64,000 nucleotides of DNA from Pseudomonas sp. dw_358 (GCF_018449655.1 NZ_JAAVUX010000010.1:62001-126000); one strand, 5' to 3'; counted from the first letter of the stretch, positions 1 through 9,788 are shown. Translations and numbers: made by a program. The notes: generated from the letters alone by a model not told the origin.

Positions 1-327
1 GCCTACGGCGAGAGCGGCGAATGGCTCAACACCCTGCTGGCGTATCTGCAAGCCAACCGCGACTATCTGGTAAAAGCGGTCAGCAGCCGCCTGCCCGGCG
101 TGCGCATGAGCGTCCCCCAAGGCACCTACCTGGCCTGGCTGGACTGCACGGCACTGGGCCTGGACAACCCGCAGCAGTTCTTCCTCGAACACGGCAGGGT
201 GGCCTTTAGCGCCGGCCCCGAATTCGGCCCCGAGCTGGAACAGTTCGTGCGGCTGAACTTCGGTTGCCCCCGAGCCCTGCTGGAAGAAGGCCTGTGCCGG
301 ATGGAGCGTGCGCTGACCGCTAAATAA
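1..327 (+). CDS. PatB/MalY-type PLP-dependent C-S lyase, C-terminal part
   Basis: The reading frame is open from base 1 to the TAA at 325-327, giving the last 108 residues; the start lies outside the window. The tail carries LNFGCPRALLEEGLCRME and VAFSAGPEFGPE, which are typical of the C-terminal domain of the MalY/PatB branch of fold-type I aminotransferases. These enzymes act in the cytoplasm as cystathionine beta-lyases or related C-S lyases, releasing pyruvate, ammonia and a thiol. The PLP lysine is not in the visible part. Its position close to an ergothioneine gene makes it a possible source of the final C-S lyase step (EgtE-like), but that is inference from neighbourhood only and a general cystathionine lyase role is equally likely. 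Confidence 0.8.
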   Translation, partial: AYGESGEWLNTLLAYLQANRDYLVKAVSSRLPGVRMSVPQGTYLAWLDCTALGLDNPQQFFLEHGRVAFSAGPEFGPELEQFVRLNFGCPRALLEEGLCRMERALTAK

Positions 328-391
328 TTGGAACTCCCTTCCCACGCCCCACTCCACAACTGGATAAAACCAACAGCAGGGGCGCTCCGCC

Positions 392-817
392 ATGCACGAT
401 CCCTACAACCTGCACCGCTTTGTCGAAGCCCAGCGCCCGGTGTATGCACGGGTGATGGAAGAATTGCAACACGGCCACAAGACCAGCCACTGGATGTGGT
501 TCGTGTTCCCCCAGCTGCACGGGCTGGGGCACAGCGACATGGCCGAACGCTACGCCCTGTCGGGTGCCGGTGAGGCTCAGGCCTATCTGCTGCACCCACT
601 GCTGGGCCCGCAACTGGAAGAAGCGGTGAGCGCACTGCTGGCTCACAGCGACAAGACCGCCCTGGATATTTTCGGCCATCCTGACGATCTCAAACTACGC
701 TCCTGCCTCACGCTGTTTGCCGCCATCGCACCGGAGCACCCCCTGTTCGCACCGGCGCTCAGGCAATTCTTCGGTGCCGACGCCGACGCCAAGACCCTGT
801 TCTTGCTGGGAGAATGA
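392..817 (+). CDS. DUF1810 family protein
   Basis: A 141-residue soluble protein matching the whole length of the DUF1810 family. The conserved block HWMWFVFPQLHGLG (residues 33-46) and the end of the protein around DAKTLFLLGE are visible. No signal peptide or membrane segment is seen. The biochemical role of the family is not established; some databases carry a calpastatin label that has no support here. It lies 64 bases after the C-S lyase and ends 122 bases before the ergothioneine fusion gene, all on the same strand, so co-transcription is possible but not shown. Confidence 0.8.
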   Translation: MHDPYNLHRFVEAQRPVYARVMEELQHGHKTSHWMWFVFPQLHGLGHSDMAERYALSGAGEAQAYLLHPLLGPQLEEAVSALLAHSDKTALDIFGHPDDLKLRSCLTLFAAIAPEHPLFAPALRQFFGADADAKTLFLLGE

Positions 818-939
818 TCGGCGCGTGCCATCGGTCAAGAAAAGCCGAACCCTCGGTCCCCCCCGACAGTCAGAGTTCTACGCCCATTACCCTCGTCCCC
901 TATCGTCGCCAGCGACGGAGCCGTCGGAGTCATTATCAG

Positions 940-3120
940 ATGATCAGCCAACACCGCCCTGCCCTGCACCTTGCCCCAGCCCCTGTCGAGACACGGCACA
1001 GTGACCCGCTGCTGGGGCACTACCAGCAAGTGCGCCGACGGACCGAACAATTGGTCGCCCCCCTGAGCCCGGAGGACATGGTGGTGCAGTCGATGCCCGA
1101 TGCCAGCCCGGCCAAATGGCACCTGGCACACTGCACCTGGTTTTTCGAGACCTTCCTGCTCAGTGAATACCTGCCGGACTACCGCGCTTTCGATCCGACC
1201 TTCTGCTACCTCTTCAACTCCTATTACGAAGCGGTCGGTCCGCGTCACCCTCGCCCCCAGCGCGGCCTGATGACTCGTCCTGCGCTGGATCAAGTGATCG
1301 CCTACCGCCAATACGTCGACCTGCACATGCACAGCCTGCTCGGCCAGGACCTCGGCCAGGCCGCTCGCGAGATGGTCGAACTGGGCCTGGCCCATGAACA
1401 GCAGCATCAGGAACTGCTGCTGATGGACATCCATCACCTGTTCAACCTGTCGTCCCTCAAGCCGGTCTATGACAGCCAGTGGCCTCGGGACCCGGCCGGC
1501 CGTCGCGGCCGTTTCAAGGCCCAGGCGGGGGGGCTGCTGGAGATCGGCCACAACGGACAGGGTTTCAGCTTCGACAACGAAGGCCCGCGCCATCAGACCT
1601 TTATGCAACCCTATGAGATCAGCGATCGGCTGGTCACCAACGGCCAGTGGCTGGAGTTCATCGACGCCAGCGGCTATGAACAGGTCAACCTGTGGCTGTC
1701 CGACGGCTGGGCCACGGTCCAGGCCCAAGGCTGGAAAGCCCCCCTGTACTGGCAAGCCACCCCAGAAGGCTGGCACGAAATGACCCTGCGCGGGCTGCAA
1801 CCGTTGGACCCGAATGCGCCGGTCACCCACATCAGCTACTACGAAGCCGCTGCGTTTGCGCAATGGGCCGGTGCGCGGTTGCCTACCGAGGCCGAATGGG
1901 AGACCGCCGCCGCGGCCGGCCAGCTGGAGCAGGTGGACGACGCCGCCTGGCAGTGGACCCAGAGCGCCTACAGCGCCTATCCGGGCTTCCAGCCGGCGGC
2001 CAGTGCGGTGGGTGAATACAATGGCAAGTTCATGGTCAGCCAGATGGTCCTGCGCGGCGGTGCCAGCATCACCGCCCCCGACCACTGCCGGCTGACTTAC
2101 CGCAACTTCTTCGGCCCGGGACTGCGCTGGATGTGCTCCGGTCTGCGCCTGGCCCGGGATGCACGCCCGGGCGGCGTCAAGGCTCCGGCCACAAAGCCCG
2201 AAGAGCAAAGTGAGTTTGCTCGCGACGTGATCGAAGGCCTGTCCGCCGAGCACAAGCATCTCTCGCCCAAGTATTTCTACGACGCCACCGGCTCGCGGCT
2301 GTTCGAGGACATCTGCACCACGGCCGAGTACTACCCGACCCGAGCGGAAACCACTTTGCTGCAGCGCATCGCCCCGGAACTGGCGGCATTGATTCCCGCC
2401 GACGCCGCGTTGGTGGAATTTGGCAGCGGCGCCAGCGACAAGACCCGCCTGCTGCTGGATGCCGCGCCGCAAACCGCGCTCTACGTGCCCATCGACATCT
2501 GTCGCAATGCCTTGGACAAGGCTGCGCTGCAACTGCGCAGCCGCTACCCGCGGTTGAACGTAGCGCCGCTGGTGGACGACTTCACCCGTGCCCTGCACCT
2601 GCCTTCGGCCGCCAAGGGCCTGCCACGGGTGGGCTTTTTCCCAGGCTCCACCCTGGGCAATTTCACTCGCCCCCAGGCGGTGGAGTTCCTGCGCTCGGCG
2701 CGTACCCTGCTGGGGCGCAACGCGGTGTTCATCATTGGCGTAGACATGGTCAAGGACCCAGAGACCCTGGTGGCGGCCTACAACGACGCCAGCGGCGTCA
2801 CCGCAGCCTTCAACAAGAACCTGCTGACCCGCCTGAACCGCGAGCTGCACGGCGACTTCGACCTCGATGCGTATGACCACCTGGCCTGCTGGAACCCTGA
2901 GCACGAACGCATGGAAATGCACTTGGTGAGCCAACGTGCGCAGCAGGTCAACGTTGCCGGGCAGCGCTTCAGCTTCGCTGCAGGCGAGCGGCTGCACACC
3001 GAAAACTCGCACAAGTTCACCGAGCAATCTTTTACCGAACTGGCGACCCTGGCCGGTTGGCGGGTCAGCCATCAATGGCTGAGCGAAGCGCCACAGGTCG
3101 GGATGTTCTGTCTGTTTTGA
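940..3120 (+). CDS. egtBD: EgtB-EgtD fusion: hercynylcysteine sulfoxide synthase plus histidine N-alpha-methyltransferase
   Basis: One unbroken frame of 726 residues joins two ergothioneine enzymes. Residues 1-400 are EgtB: a DinB-like domain with the iron ligands HLAH (61-64) and an HX3HXE motif at 152-158, followed by a formylglycine-generating-enzyme/sulfatase-modifying domain ending near VLRGGASIT and SGLRLARD. Residues about 415-726 are EgtD, the SAM-dependent methyltransferase that makes hercynine, with the SAM loop VEFGSGASDKT near 492 and an intact C-terminal catalytic subdomain. The ATG at 940 is chosen because GGAG sits at 926-929; a longer frame reaches back to 814 but its extra 42 residues resemble no EgtB. 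Fungal Egt1 is also a fusion but in the opposite order. No EgtC-type amidotransferase is adjacent, which fits direct use of cysteine or a shared enzyme. ligD follows after 15 bases. Confidence 0.9.
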   Translation: MISQHRPALHLAPAPVETRHSDPLLGHYQQVRRRTEQLVAPLSPEDMVVQSMPDASPAKWHLAHCTWFFETFLLSEYLPDYRAFDPTFCYLFNSYYEAVGPRHPRPQRGLMTRPALDQVIAYRQYVDLHMHSLLGQDLGQAAREMVELGLAHEQQHQELLLMDIHHLFNLSSLKPVYDSQWPRDPAGRRGRFKAQAGGLLEIGHNGQGFSFDNEGPRHQTFMQPYEISDRLVTNGQWLEFIDASGYEQVNLWLSDGWATVQAQGWKAPLYWQATPEGWHEMTLRGLQPLDPNAPVTHISYYEAAAFAQWAGARLPTEAEWETAAAAGQLEQVDDAAWQWTQSAYSAYPGFQPAASAVGEYNGKFMVSQMVLRGGASITAPDHCRLTYRNFFGPGLRWMCSGLRLARDARPGGVKAPATKPEEQSEFARDVIEGLSAEHKHLSPKYFYDATGSRLFEDICTTAEYYPTRAETTLLQRIAPELAALIPADAALVEFGSGASDKTRLLLDAAPQTALYVPIDICRNALDKAALQLRSRYPRLNVAPLVDDFTRALHLPSAAKGLPRVGFFPGSTLGNFTRPQAVEFLRSARTLLGRNAVFIIGVDMVKDPETLVAAYNDASGVTAAFNKNLLTRLNRELHGDFDLDAYDHLACWNPEHERMEMHLVSQRAQQVNVAGQRFSFAAGERLHTENSHKFTEQSFTELATLAGWRVSHQWLSEAPQVGMFCLF

Positions 3121-3135
3121 CGGGAGCACCGAGCG

Positions 3136-5679
3136 ATGAGCAGGGCACTGGACGAATACCACCGCAAACGCGACTTTGACGCCACACCGGAACCCAGCGG
3201 AACCCGGGAAACCCGCAAGGCCGCTGCTCAGGCCTTGCAGTTCTGTATTCAAAAGCACGACGCCAGCCATCTGCACTACGATTTTCGCCTGGAACTCGAT
3301 GGCGCCTTGAAAAGCTGGGCAATTCCCAAGGGCCCGTCCCTGGACCCGAAAGCCCGGCGGCTGGCGGTGCATGTCGAGGACCACCCACTGGATTACGCCC
3401 GCTTCGAAGGGCAGATCCCGGAGGGTCACTACGGCGCCGGCGAGGTGATCGTCTGGGACCGCGGCCTGTGGATTCCCGAAGGCGACCCCCACGACGGGTA
3501 CGCCAGGGGCAAGCTCAAGTTCCGTTTACAGGGCGAGAAGCTCGGCGGCGTCTGGAATCTGGTCAAGACCCACATGCAGGGTAAAAAGGAACAATGGTTC
3601 CTGATCAAATCCAAGGATGACGCGGCGCGCCCGGAAACCGAGTACAAGGTGGTCGAAGCGCTCCCGGGCAGCGTCCTCAGCGAGCGCACCCTGGTACCCC
3701 GGGAAACGACCAGCCGACCACGCGCCATCGAACAGGCCCCGGCGAAAAAACGCCGACGCAGCGCGAAGAAGGACCTTGTGCTGGAAGGCGCCCGGGAGGC
3801 CGACCTGCCCGCCTCGCTGAAACCCGAGCTGGCGACCCTTGTGGACTCGGCGCCGGCCGGCCAATGGCGCTACGAAATCAAGTTCGACGGCTACCGCCTG
3901 CTGGCTCGCATTGATGGCGACAGCGTGCACCTGTTTACCCGTAACGGCCATGACTGGACCGCCAAGATGCCCGCGCAGGCCAAGGCCCTGGCCGCACTGG
4001 GTCTGCGCAGCGGCTGGTTGGACGGCGAAGCGGTGGTGGCCGACGAGCGGGGAGTGCCGAACTTCCAGGCCTTGCAGAACGCCTTCGAAACCGGCAAGAG
4101 CGACGCCATCGTCTATTACCTGTTCGACGTTCCCTTCCTCAACGGCATGGACCTGCGCGAGGTACCCGTGGAGCAACGCCGTGCTGCCCTTGCGCAGTTG
4201 CTCAAGGCCCATGAAGGCGGCGTATTGAGGTATTCCGACGATTTCCCCGAGACCCCGGAGTCACTGCTCGACAGCGCTTGCCAACTGCAAATGGAAGGTC
4301 TGATCGGCAAGCGCGTGGGCAGCCCTTATGTGTCCCGGCGCAGCGGTGACTGGATCAAGCTCAAATGCAAGCGTCGCCAGGAGTTCGTCATCGTCGGCTA
4401 CACCGAGCCCAAGGGCAGTCGCAGCGCCTTCGGCGCCTTGCTGCTGGGCCTGCACGATGCGGACAGCGGCGAGCTGCGCTACGCCGGCAAGGTCGGTACC
4501 GGCTTCAACGAGACCACCCTGCGCACCCTGCACGGGCAGCTCGTGCCGCTGGAAACCCACCAGGTCGCGGTCAGCAACCCGCCCACCGGCAGCGAAGCGC
4601 GGGGGGTGCATTGGTTGCAGCCCAACCTGCTGGCCGAGGTCGCCTTTGCCGAAATCACCCGTGAGGGTTCCGTGCGCCATGCCGTGTTCCACGGCCTGCG
4701 CCAGGACAAGCCCGCCAAGGACATCAGCGTGGAAACCGCGAAGAAACCTGCGTCGGCCCAGCCGACGAAAAAAGCCAGGCCCCAGGCCAGGCAGCTGGAA
4801 CAACTGGGCGGCCAGGTGCGCATCACCCACCCCGAGCGGGTGATCGACGCCACCAGTGGCACCACCAAGATGCAGCTGGCCGAGTACTACGCGCGTATCG
4901 CGCCGCGGATCCTGCCCCATCTCCAGGGCCGGCCGGTCGCTCTGGTCCGCGCCCCGGACGGCATCGCCGGCGAGCTGTTCTTCCAGAAAAATGCCGAGCA
5001 CCTGGCCATCCCCGACATCACCACCTTCAGCAAAAGCGAAGCCGGCCAGGCCGCGATGGTCATCGACAACGCCCAGGCATTGATCGGCGCGGTGCAGATG
5101 AGCACCGTGGAACTGCACACCTGGAACGCCACCGCCAAGGACTTCGGCCACCCGGATCGCTTCACCCTGGACTTGGATCCGGACCCGACCCTGCCCTGGA
5201 AAAGCATGGTCGAAGCCACCCAGCTGGTGCTCACGGTGCTGGACGAACTGGGCCTCAAGTCGTTCCTCAAGACTTCCGGCGGCAAAGGTATTCACGTGGT
5301 GGTACCGCTCACCGTCAAGGCCGACTGGGACGAGGTCAAGGACTTCAGCCACGCCATCGTCAAGCACATCGCCCGGCTGGTCCCCGAGCGGTTTTCGGCG
5401 GTGTCGGGGCCGAAGAACCGCGTCGGCAGGATTTTCATCGACTACCTGCGCAACGGCCTGGGCGCCACCACCATTTGCGCCTACGCTGCGCGCAGCCGCG
5501 ACGGCTTGCCAGTGTCGGTGCCGATCTGGCGCGAGGAACTGAGCGAGATCAAGGGGGCCGACCAGTGGAACATCCATAGCGTCTTCGAGCGTCTGGATGG
5601 ATCGGACGGCGACCCCTGGGAGCGTTTTTTCAAGACACGGCAAAGCCTCACCGCCGCCCTGAAAAAACGCCTGCGCTGA
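3136..5679 (+). CDS. ligD: ATP-dependent DNA ligase LigD (PE-LIG-POL), bacterial NHEJ
   Basis: The 847-residue protein has the Pseudomonas LigD order. The N-terminal 3'-phosphoesterase keeps the active-site set H41, H47, D49, R51, E53, H83 and Y87. The central ATP-dependent ligase has the nucleotidyl lysine K249 in YEIKFDGYR. The C-terminal archaeo-eukaryotic primase-like polymerase shows the metal-binding D679-x-D681 in LDLDPDP. Length agrees with P. aeruginosa LigD (about 840). It repairs double-strand breaks with Ku, mainly in stationary phase. No ku gene lies in the window, so the partner must be elsewhere. The ATG at 3136 has a GGGAG ribosome site about 10 bases upstream and follows egtBD after 15 bases, suggesting one transcript. 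Its stop is five bases from the stop of the convergent chemotaxis-type hybrid gene. Confidence 0.95.
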   Translation: MSRALDEYHRKRDFDATPEPSGTRETRKAAAQALQFCIQKHDASHLHYDFRLELDGALKSWAIPKGPSLDPKARRLAVHVEDHPLDYARFEGQIPEGHYGAGEVIVWDRGLWIPEGDPHDGYARGKLKFRLQGEKLGGVWNLVKTHMQGKKEQWFLIKSKDDAARPETEYKVVEALPGSVLSERTLVPRETTSRPRAIEQAPAKKRRRSAKKDLVLEGAREADLPASLKPELATLVDSAPAGQWRYEIKFDGYRLLARIDGDSVHLFTRNGHDWTAKMPAQAKALAALGLRSGWLDGEAVVADERGVPNFQALQNAFETGKSDAIVYYLFDVPFLNGMDLREVPVEQRRAALAQLLKAHEGGVLRYSDDFPETPESLLDSACQLQMEGLIGKRVGSPYVSRRSGDWIKLKCKRRQEFVIVGYTEPKGSRSAFGALLLGLHDADSGELRYAGKVGTGFNETTLRTLHGQLVPLETHQVAVSNPPTGSEARGVHWLQPNLLAEVAFAEITREGSVRHAVFHGLRQDKPAKDISVETAKKPASAQPTKKARPQARQLEQLGGQVRITHPERVIDATSGTTKMQLAEYYARIAPRILPHLQGRPVALVRAPDGIAGELFFQKNAEHLAIPDITTFSKSEAGQAAMVIDNAQALIGAVQMSTVELHTWNATAKDFGHPDRFTLDLDPDPTLPWKSMVEATQLVLTVLDELGLKSFLKTSGGKGIHVVVPLTVKADWDEVKDFSHAIVKHIARLVPERFSAVSGPKNRVGRIFIDYLRNGLGATTICAYAARSRDGLPVSVPIWREELSEIKGADQWNIHSVFERLDGSDGDPWERFFKTRQSLTAALKKRLR

Positions 5680-5684
5680 CGCCG

Positions 5685-8600
5685 TTACTGGCGCACCAGG
5701 CGCAGCACCGCCTCCACCAAGGCCTCGATGTTGACCGGCTTGTTCAAGTGCAGATTGAACCCGGCCTCCTGGGTCATGGCCACATCGTCTTCCCGGCCAT
5801 AACCGGTAAGGGCAATGCTCGGGATGCGCGGATTCAAACCCCGCCTGCGCACCTCGCGCATCAGCTGATTGCCGTCGAGCTCGGGCATGCCGATGTCCGA
5901 CAGGATCACGTCGAAACGCTGATCGATCGCCAGCGCCAAGGCCTCCTCGGGTTTCGACGTGCCGAGCACGTTGGCGCCTTCGGACTCCAGCAGGAGGGTC
6001 ATCATCGCCAGCACGTCCGCAGAGTCATCGACCAGCAGGATCTGCAGGCCGGACAGCAGGCCGGGTTGGAGCACCGCCGCCGTCTGGCGGTGGGGGGGCT
6101 GGTCCAGCAGCGGCAGCCAGACAGTGAAGGTCGAGCCTTGATCGGGTCCTGGCGAGGTCGCTTCAATACGGCCGTGATGGGCCTGTACCAGCTGGTGCAC
6201 CAGCGCCAGGCCAATGCCCAGGCCATGATGGGAGCTGGCACTGTGGTGATGCTCGGCCTGGCCAAACATATCGAACAGGCGCGGCAGGAACTGCGCTTCG
6301 ATGCCCTGCCCTTCATCCACCACCTGCAGGCGCGCCCAGCCGTCTTCGCGGGTCAGCGACAGATCGACATGCTTGTCTGCCGGGGTGAACTTGACCGCGT
6401 TGTTCAACAGGTTCCAGACGATCTGCTCCAGACGCACCGGGTCGGCCTCAAGCCAGGCCTGCGCCCCATCATCGAGCGCAAAGCTCACAACAACGCCAGC
6501 GGCCATGGCGTTGGGCTTGATGACTTCGAGGATCTCCTGAATCAACGGGCCGAACTCCACCCGCTGCAGGTCCAGCTTGAGCTTGCCGGTCTTGATCCGC
6601 GATACGTCAAGCAGGTCATCGATGATCTGTGCCTGGCTGCGCACCGCGCGCTGGATCGCTGTGGTGGCCCGCAGGGCGATGTCGGTGTCGCGCACCGCCG
6701 GGGTGCGTGTCAACAGCTCGGCATTGAGCTGGATCAAATTCAGCGGGTGCTTGAGCTCATGGGACATGACGGCCATGAACTCGTCCTTGAGCAGGCTGGT
6801 GGCCTGAGTATCCTTCAGGCGCACGCGCTGCTTTTTCAGGTGTTCCTGCTCGCGGGTGGTGTCGCGACCAATATAGGCGAAACCGCGTACCGCACCGTCG
6901 TCCAGCGGGTTGAATACGCCGCTGCAATAGATGCGCTGGCCGTCCTTGCGCGGATGCCAGCGCTGATCGATGGCGTAGCCGCGTTTCTTGGCCAGCATCA
7001 ACTGCGCCCTGGGCCGCCCGGACTGGCAGTCGTCTTCGGTATAGATCAGGGCAATGTCGCGGCCCCGGGCTTGCTCCTCGCTGTAGCCGAAGATCACCTC
7101 GGCGCCGCGACTCCAGGAGGTGATCACGCCTTCGGGGTCGGTGGTGATGATGGCGTGATCGCGAGTGCTCTGAGCAATCAGCGCCATATGCGCCTCGCCT
7201 TCGCGCAGCCTGTCCTGCGCCAGGCGGCGCTCGGTGATGTCGATAAAGGTCAGCACCGCGCCTTCGATGCGGTCGTCCAGGGTGCGGTAAGGCAGCAGCC
7301 GCGCCAGATACCAGCGGTTGTCGTGACTCCGTACTTCGCGTTCGATCTGGTGCAGGGACTCGAAGACCTTGGTGGCGTCTTCGGCCAGGCCTGGGTACTC
7401 AAGGCGGTGGGTGATGTCCAGCAGCGAACGACCGACGTCGCTCTCGATCATGTTGAACACGAGTGCGGCCTGGGGGGTGAACCACTTGATGCGCATGACC
7501 TGGTCGACGAATACCGTACCAATGTGGGTCGAGGTGATCAGGTTCTGCAGGTCGTCGTTGATCTTGCCGGTTTCCTCGATCTTGGCCTTGAGCTCGGCGT
7601 TGACCGTGATCAGTTCTTCGTTGATCGACTGCAGCTCTTCCTTGCTGGTTTCCAGCTCCTCGGAGGCCGAGCGCAGTTCTTCGTTAATGGCCTGAAGTTC
7701 TTCGTTGGAGGCCTTCAGCTCTTCGGTGGAGGTGTCGGAATGCTCGATGGTGAACTGCAGCTGTTCCTTGGTGCGCTGCAGCTCGGCTTCCAGCTGGGTC
7801 AGGACGCTGTCCTTGAACTCGCCGACGGCCACTGTCTCAGTGCCCATGACGTCCTCCACTTCGTCGAACAGCACCAGCATGTACTCGCTCATCGCTGCGC
7901 GGTCGCTGAACGGCCGGACGATCATGTTGATGTAGAACTGGCGCTCGTCACGGCTGGTCAGCACGCGTCGAGCCTCGACGCTCTTGCCCGACTGCGAGGC
8001 CTGGAAGATCGCGGTCCGCAGCTCCAGGCGCAACTCGGGCTGCACCAGCGCGAGCAGGTTGTGCGTGGGTTCGCCCGCCACATAGCGCAGGAAGCGGCCA
8101 ACACGATCGGAGGTGTGAACGATGTTGCAGGCCTGGTCGATGATCACGCTGGGCGGCGCGTACTGTTCCAGCACGCGCTGGTGAATGTCGGCAAAGGAAA
8201 TTTTCTTTCTCCCGGGTTCCGGCAGCGCCGGTTCCATCACGGTCCTGGGTTGAGGATGAGGGGGGCTCAGGGTCGCGGTGCGGATGACCCGCGAAGCGTT
8301 GCGCGAACGGTAAATGCGCAGCTTCTTGTCCACCGCCACGAACAGCGACGAGCACACCTCGGCGGACTCGGAGTTGCCGAGAAACAGATAGCCCCCCGGG
8401 CGCAGGGCAAAATGGAAGATCTGGATCACCGCCGCCTGGGCCTCGCGGTCCAGGTAGATGAGGAAGTTGCGACAGCTGATCAGGTCGAGCCGGGAAAATG
8501 GTGGATCGTTGAGCAGGTTGTGCTTGGCAAACAATACCCGCTCGCGCAGCTCCTTCTTGATGCGCAGGTGCTCGGCCTCGGCGGTAAAGTGCTGCTTGAC

Positions 8601-9788
8601 CCGCACCGCACCGACATCCGCGACGACACCCGGCAGGTACAGGCCCTTGCGCCCGACCTGCAAGGCATGCTCGTCGATGTCGGTGGCAAACAGCTGCACA
8701 TTGACTGGCGCCTTGGCCCGGTCAGCCTGCTCCAGCAGGAGCATGGCCAGGCTGTAGACCTCCTCGCCGGTGGAACAGGCAGCCGACCAGACACGGATTT
8801 CGTGCTCCTGATCCTGCAGGCGCTGCTCTTCGAAGAGCTCGGGGATGACCTGGTGCTCCAGCGCCTCGAAGGCGTCATGGTCGCGAAAGAAGTTGGTCAC
8901 GCCGATCAGCATGTCCTTGAGCAAGGCCTGGGTTTCGGCCGTGTGCTCACGCAGGTACTGCTGGTAATCGCCCCACTCGGCGATGCCGTTGACCTGCATG
9001 CGTCGCTCGATCCGGCGGCGCACGGTGGCGCCCTTGTATTGTTTGAAGTCGTGGCCGGTGCGCACCCGCAAGAGCGTCAGGATCTCGCGCAGCGCCTGTG
9101 CCTGGCTGCTACCGTCCGGCTCCTGCGTCAACTGTGCGATGTACGGCGGTTCGCCGTGCAGGCGCTGCATGCCTGCGTGCAAAACCCCCAGGCGTGCCGC
9201 CATCTGCGCCACGGGCAGAACGATATCGACCATGCCGGTTTCGATGGCATGGTGCGGCATGCCATCGTACTCGGCATCCTCGGGCAACTGCGCGAGCACC
9301 ACACCGCCCTGCTCCTTGACCTTGGCAATGCCCACCGAGCCATCGGCCCCGGCGCCGGACAAGACCAGCGCGACGGCATGCGCCCCGAAGCCCGTCGCCA
9401 GTTGGCGGAAAAACAGATCGATGGCCACCTGCGCGCCGCTGGCACGCCGGGAGGGGCTCAGCGACAACTCGCCGGCTTCGATCAGCAGGTCATTTCCGGG
9501 CGCGATGATGTAGACATGGTCGGGCTCGATGCGCAGCGTCCCGGCGACTTCGACGGTGGGCATGGCCGTGACGTTGCCGATGATCTGCGCCAGGTTGCTC
9601 TTGTGCGTGGCATGCAGGTGCATGACCACCACGAAAGCCATGCCGCTCTGGCTCGGCATCGAGCCGAACAGGTTGAGCAGCGCCTGCAGGCCGCCGGCCG
9701 ATGCGCCGATGCCGACGACCATGAAATCGGGTCGAAAAACGGCCGGATGCTCATCGCTGACGCTCATGCAAGGGGGATCGAACGTCAT
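5685..9788 (-). CDS. CheB-CheR-PAS-histidine kinase-receiver hybrid signalling protein
   Basis: A 1,367-residue cytoplasmic multidomain protein. Order: CheB methylesterase (residues about 20-205, catalytic S30 in GIGASAGG, a His in MHLHATHK and an Asp in LSGAGADGS); CheR methyltransferase (about 230-490, SAM site around SAACSTGEEVYSLAM); a PAS-like segment; a long coiled coil of repeated EELxxxNEEL heptads; two PAS domains; HisKA with phospho-acceptor H1010 (MSHELKHP); HATPase; and a C-terminal receiver with phospho-acceptor D1298 in SDIGMPELDG. No transmembrane segment is evident. This architecture occurs in many Pseudomonas genomes outside chemotaxis operons. No cognate MCP or separate response regulator is adjacent, so output is probably through phosphotransfer elsewhere. 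ATG 9788 was preferred because AAGG precedes it; ATG 9767 and an upstream start at 9902 are alternatives. Confidence 0.9.
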   Translation of the reverse strand: MTFDPPCMSVSDEHPAVFRPDFMVVGIGASAGGLQALLNLFGSMPSQSGMAFVVVMHLHATHKSNLAQIIGNVTAMPTVEVAGTLRIEPDHVYIIAPGNDLLIEAGELSLSPSRRASGAQVAIDLFFRQLATGFGAHAVALVLSGAGADGSVGIAKVKEQGGVVLAQLPEDAEYDGMPHHAIETGMVDIVLPVAQMAARLGVLHAGMQRLHGEPPYIAQLTQEPDGSSQAQALREILTLLRVRTGHDFKQYKGATVRRRIERRMQVNGIAEWGDYQQYLREHTAETQALLKDMLIGVTNFFRDHDAFEALEHQVIPELFEEQRLQDQEHEIRVWSAACSTGEEVYSLAMLLLEQADRAKAPVNVQLFATDIDEHALQVGRKGLYLPGVVADVGAVRVKQHFTAEAEHLRIKKELRERVLFAKHNLLNDPPFSRLDLISCRNFLIYLDREAQAAVIQIFHFALRPGGYLFLGNSESAEVCSSLFVAVDKKLRIYRSRNASRVIRTATLSPPHPQPRTVMEPALPEPGRKKISFADIHQRVLEQYAPPSVIIDQACNIVHTSDRVGRFLRYVAGEPTHNLLALVQPELRLELRTAIFQASQSGKSVEARRVLTSRDERQFYINMIVRPFSDRAAMSEYMLVLFDEVEDVMGTETVAVGEFKDSVLTQLEAELQRTKEQLQFTIEHSDTSTEELKASNEELQAINEELRSASEELETSKEELQSINEELITVNAELKAKIEETGKINDDLQNLITSTHIGTVFVDQVMRIKWFTPQAALVFNMIESDVGRSLLDITHRLEYPGLAEDATKVFESLHQIEREVRSHDNRWYLARLLPYRTLDDRIEGAVLTFIDITERRLAQDRLREGEAHMALIAQSTRDHAIITTDPEGVITSWSRGAEVIFGYSEEQARGRDIALIYTEDDCQSGRPRAQLMLAKKRGYAIDQRWHPRKDGQRIYCSGVFNPLDDGAVRGFAYIGRDTTREQEHLKKQRVRLKDTQATSLLKDEFMAVMSHELKHPLNLIQLNAELLTRTPAVRDTDIALRATTAIQRAVRSQAQIIDDLLDVSRIKTGKLKLDLQRVEFGPLIQEILEVIKPNAMAAGVVVSFALDDGAQAWLEADPVRLEQIVWNLLNNAVKFTPADKHVDLSLTREDGWARLQVVDEGQGIEAQFLPRLFDMFGQAEHHHSASSHHGLGIGLALVHQLVQAHHGRIEATSPGPDQGSTFTVWLPLLDQPPHRQTAAVLQPGLLSGLQILLVDDSADVLAMMTLLLESEGANVLGTSKPEEALALAIDQRFDVILSDIGMPELDGNQLMREVRRRGLNPRIPSIALTGYGREDDVAMTQEAGFNLHLNKPVNIEALVEAVLRLVRQ

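Noticed and set aside
814-939. N-terminal extension of EgtBD to base 814
   Set aside because: It overlaps the DUF1810 stop, is rich in Arg/Ser/Pro and lacks a ribosome site, whereas ATG 940 has one.
835-3492. Minus-strand frame of about 885 codons across egtBD and ligD
   Set aside because: It runs through two well-supported genes on the other strand and matches no family.
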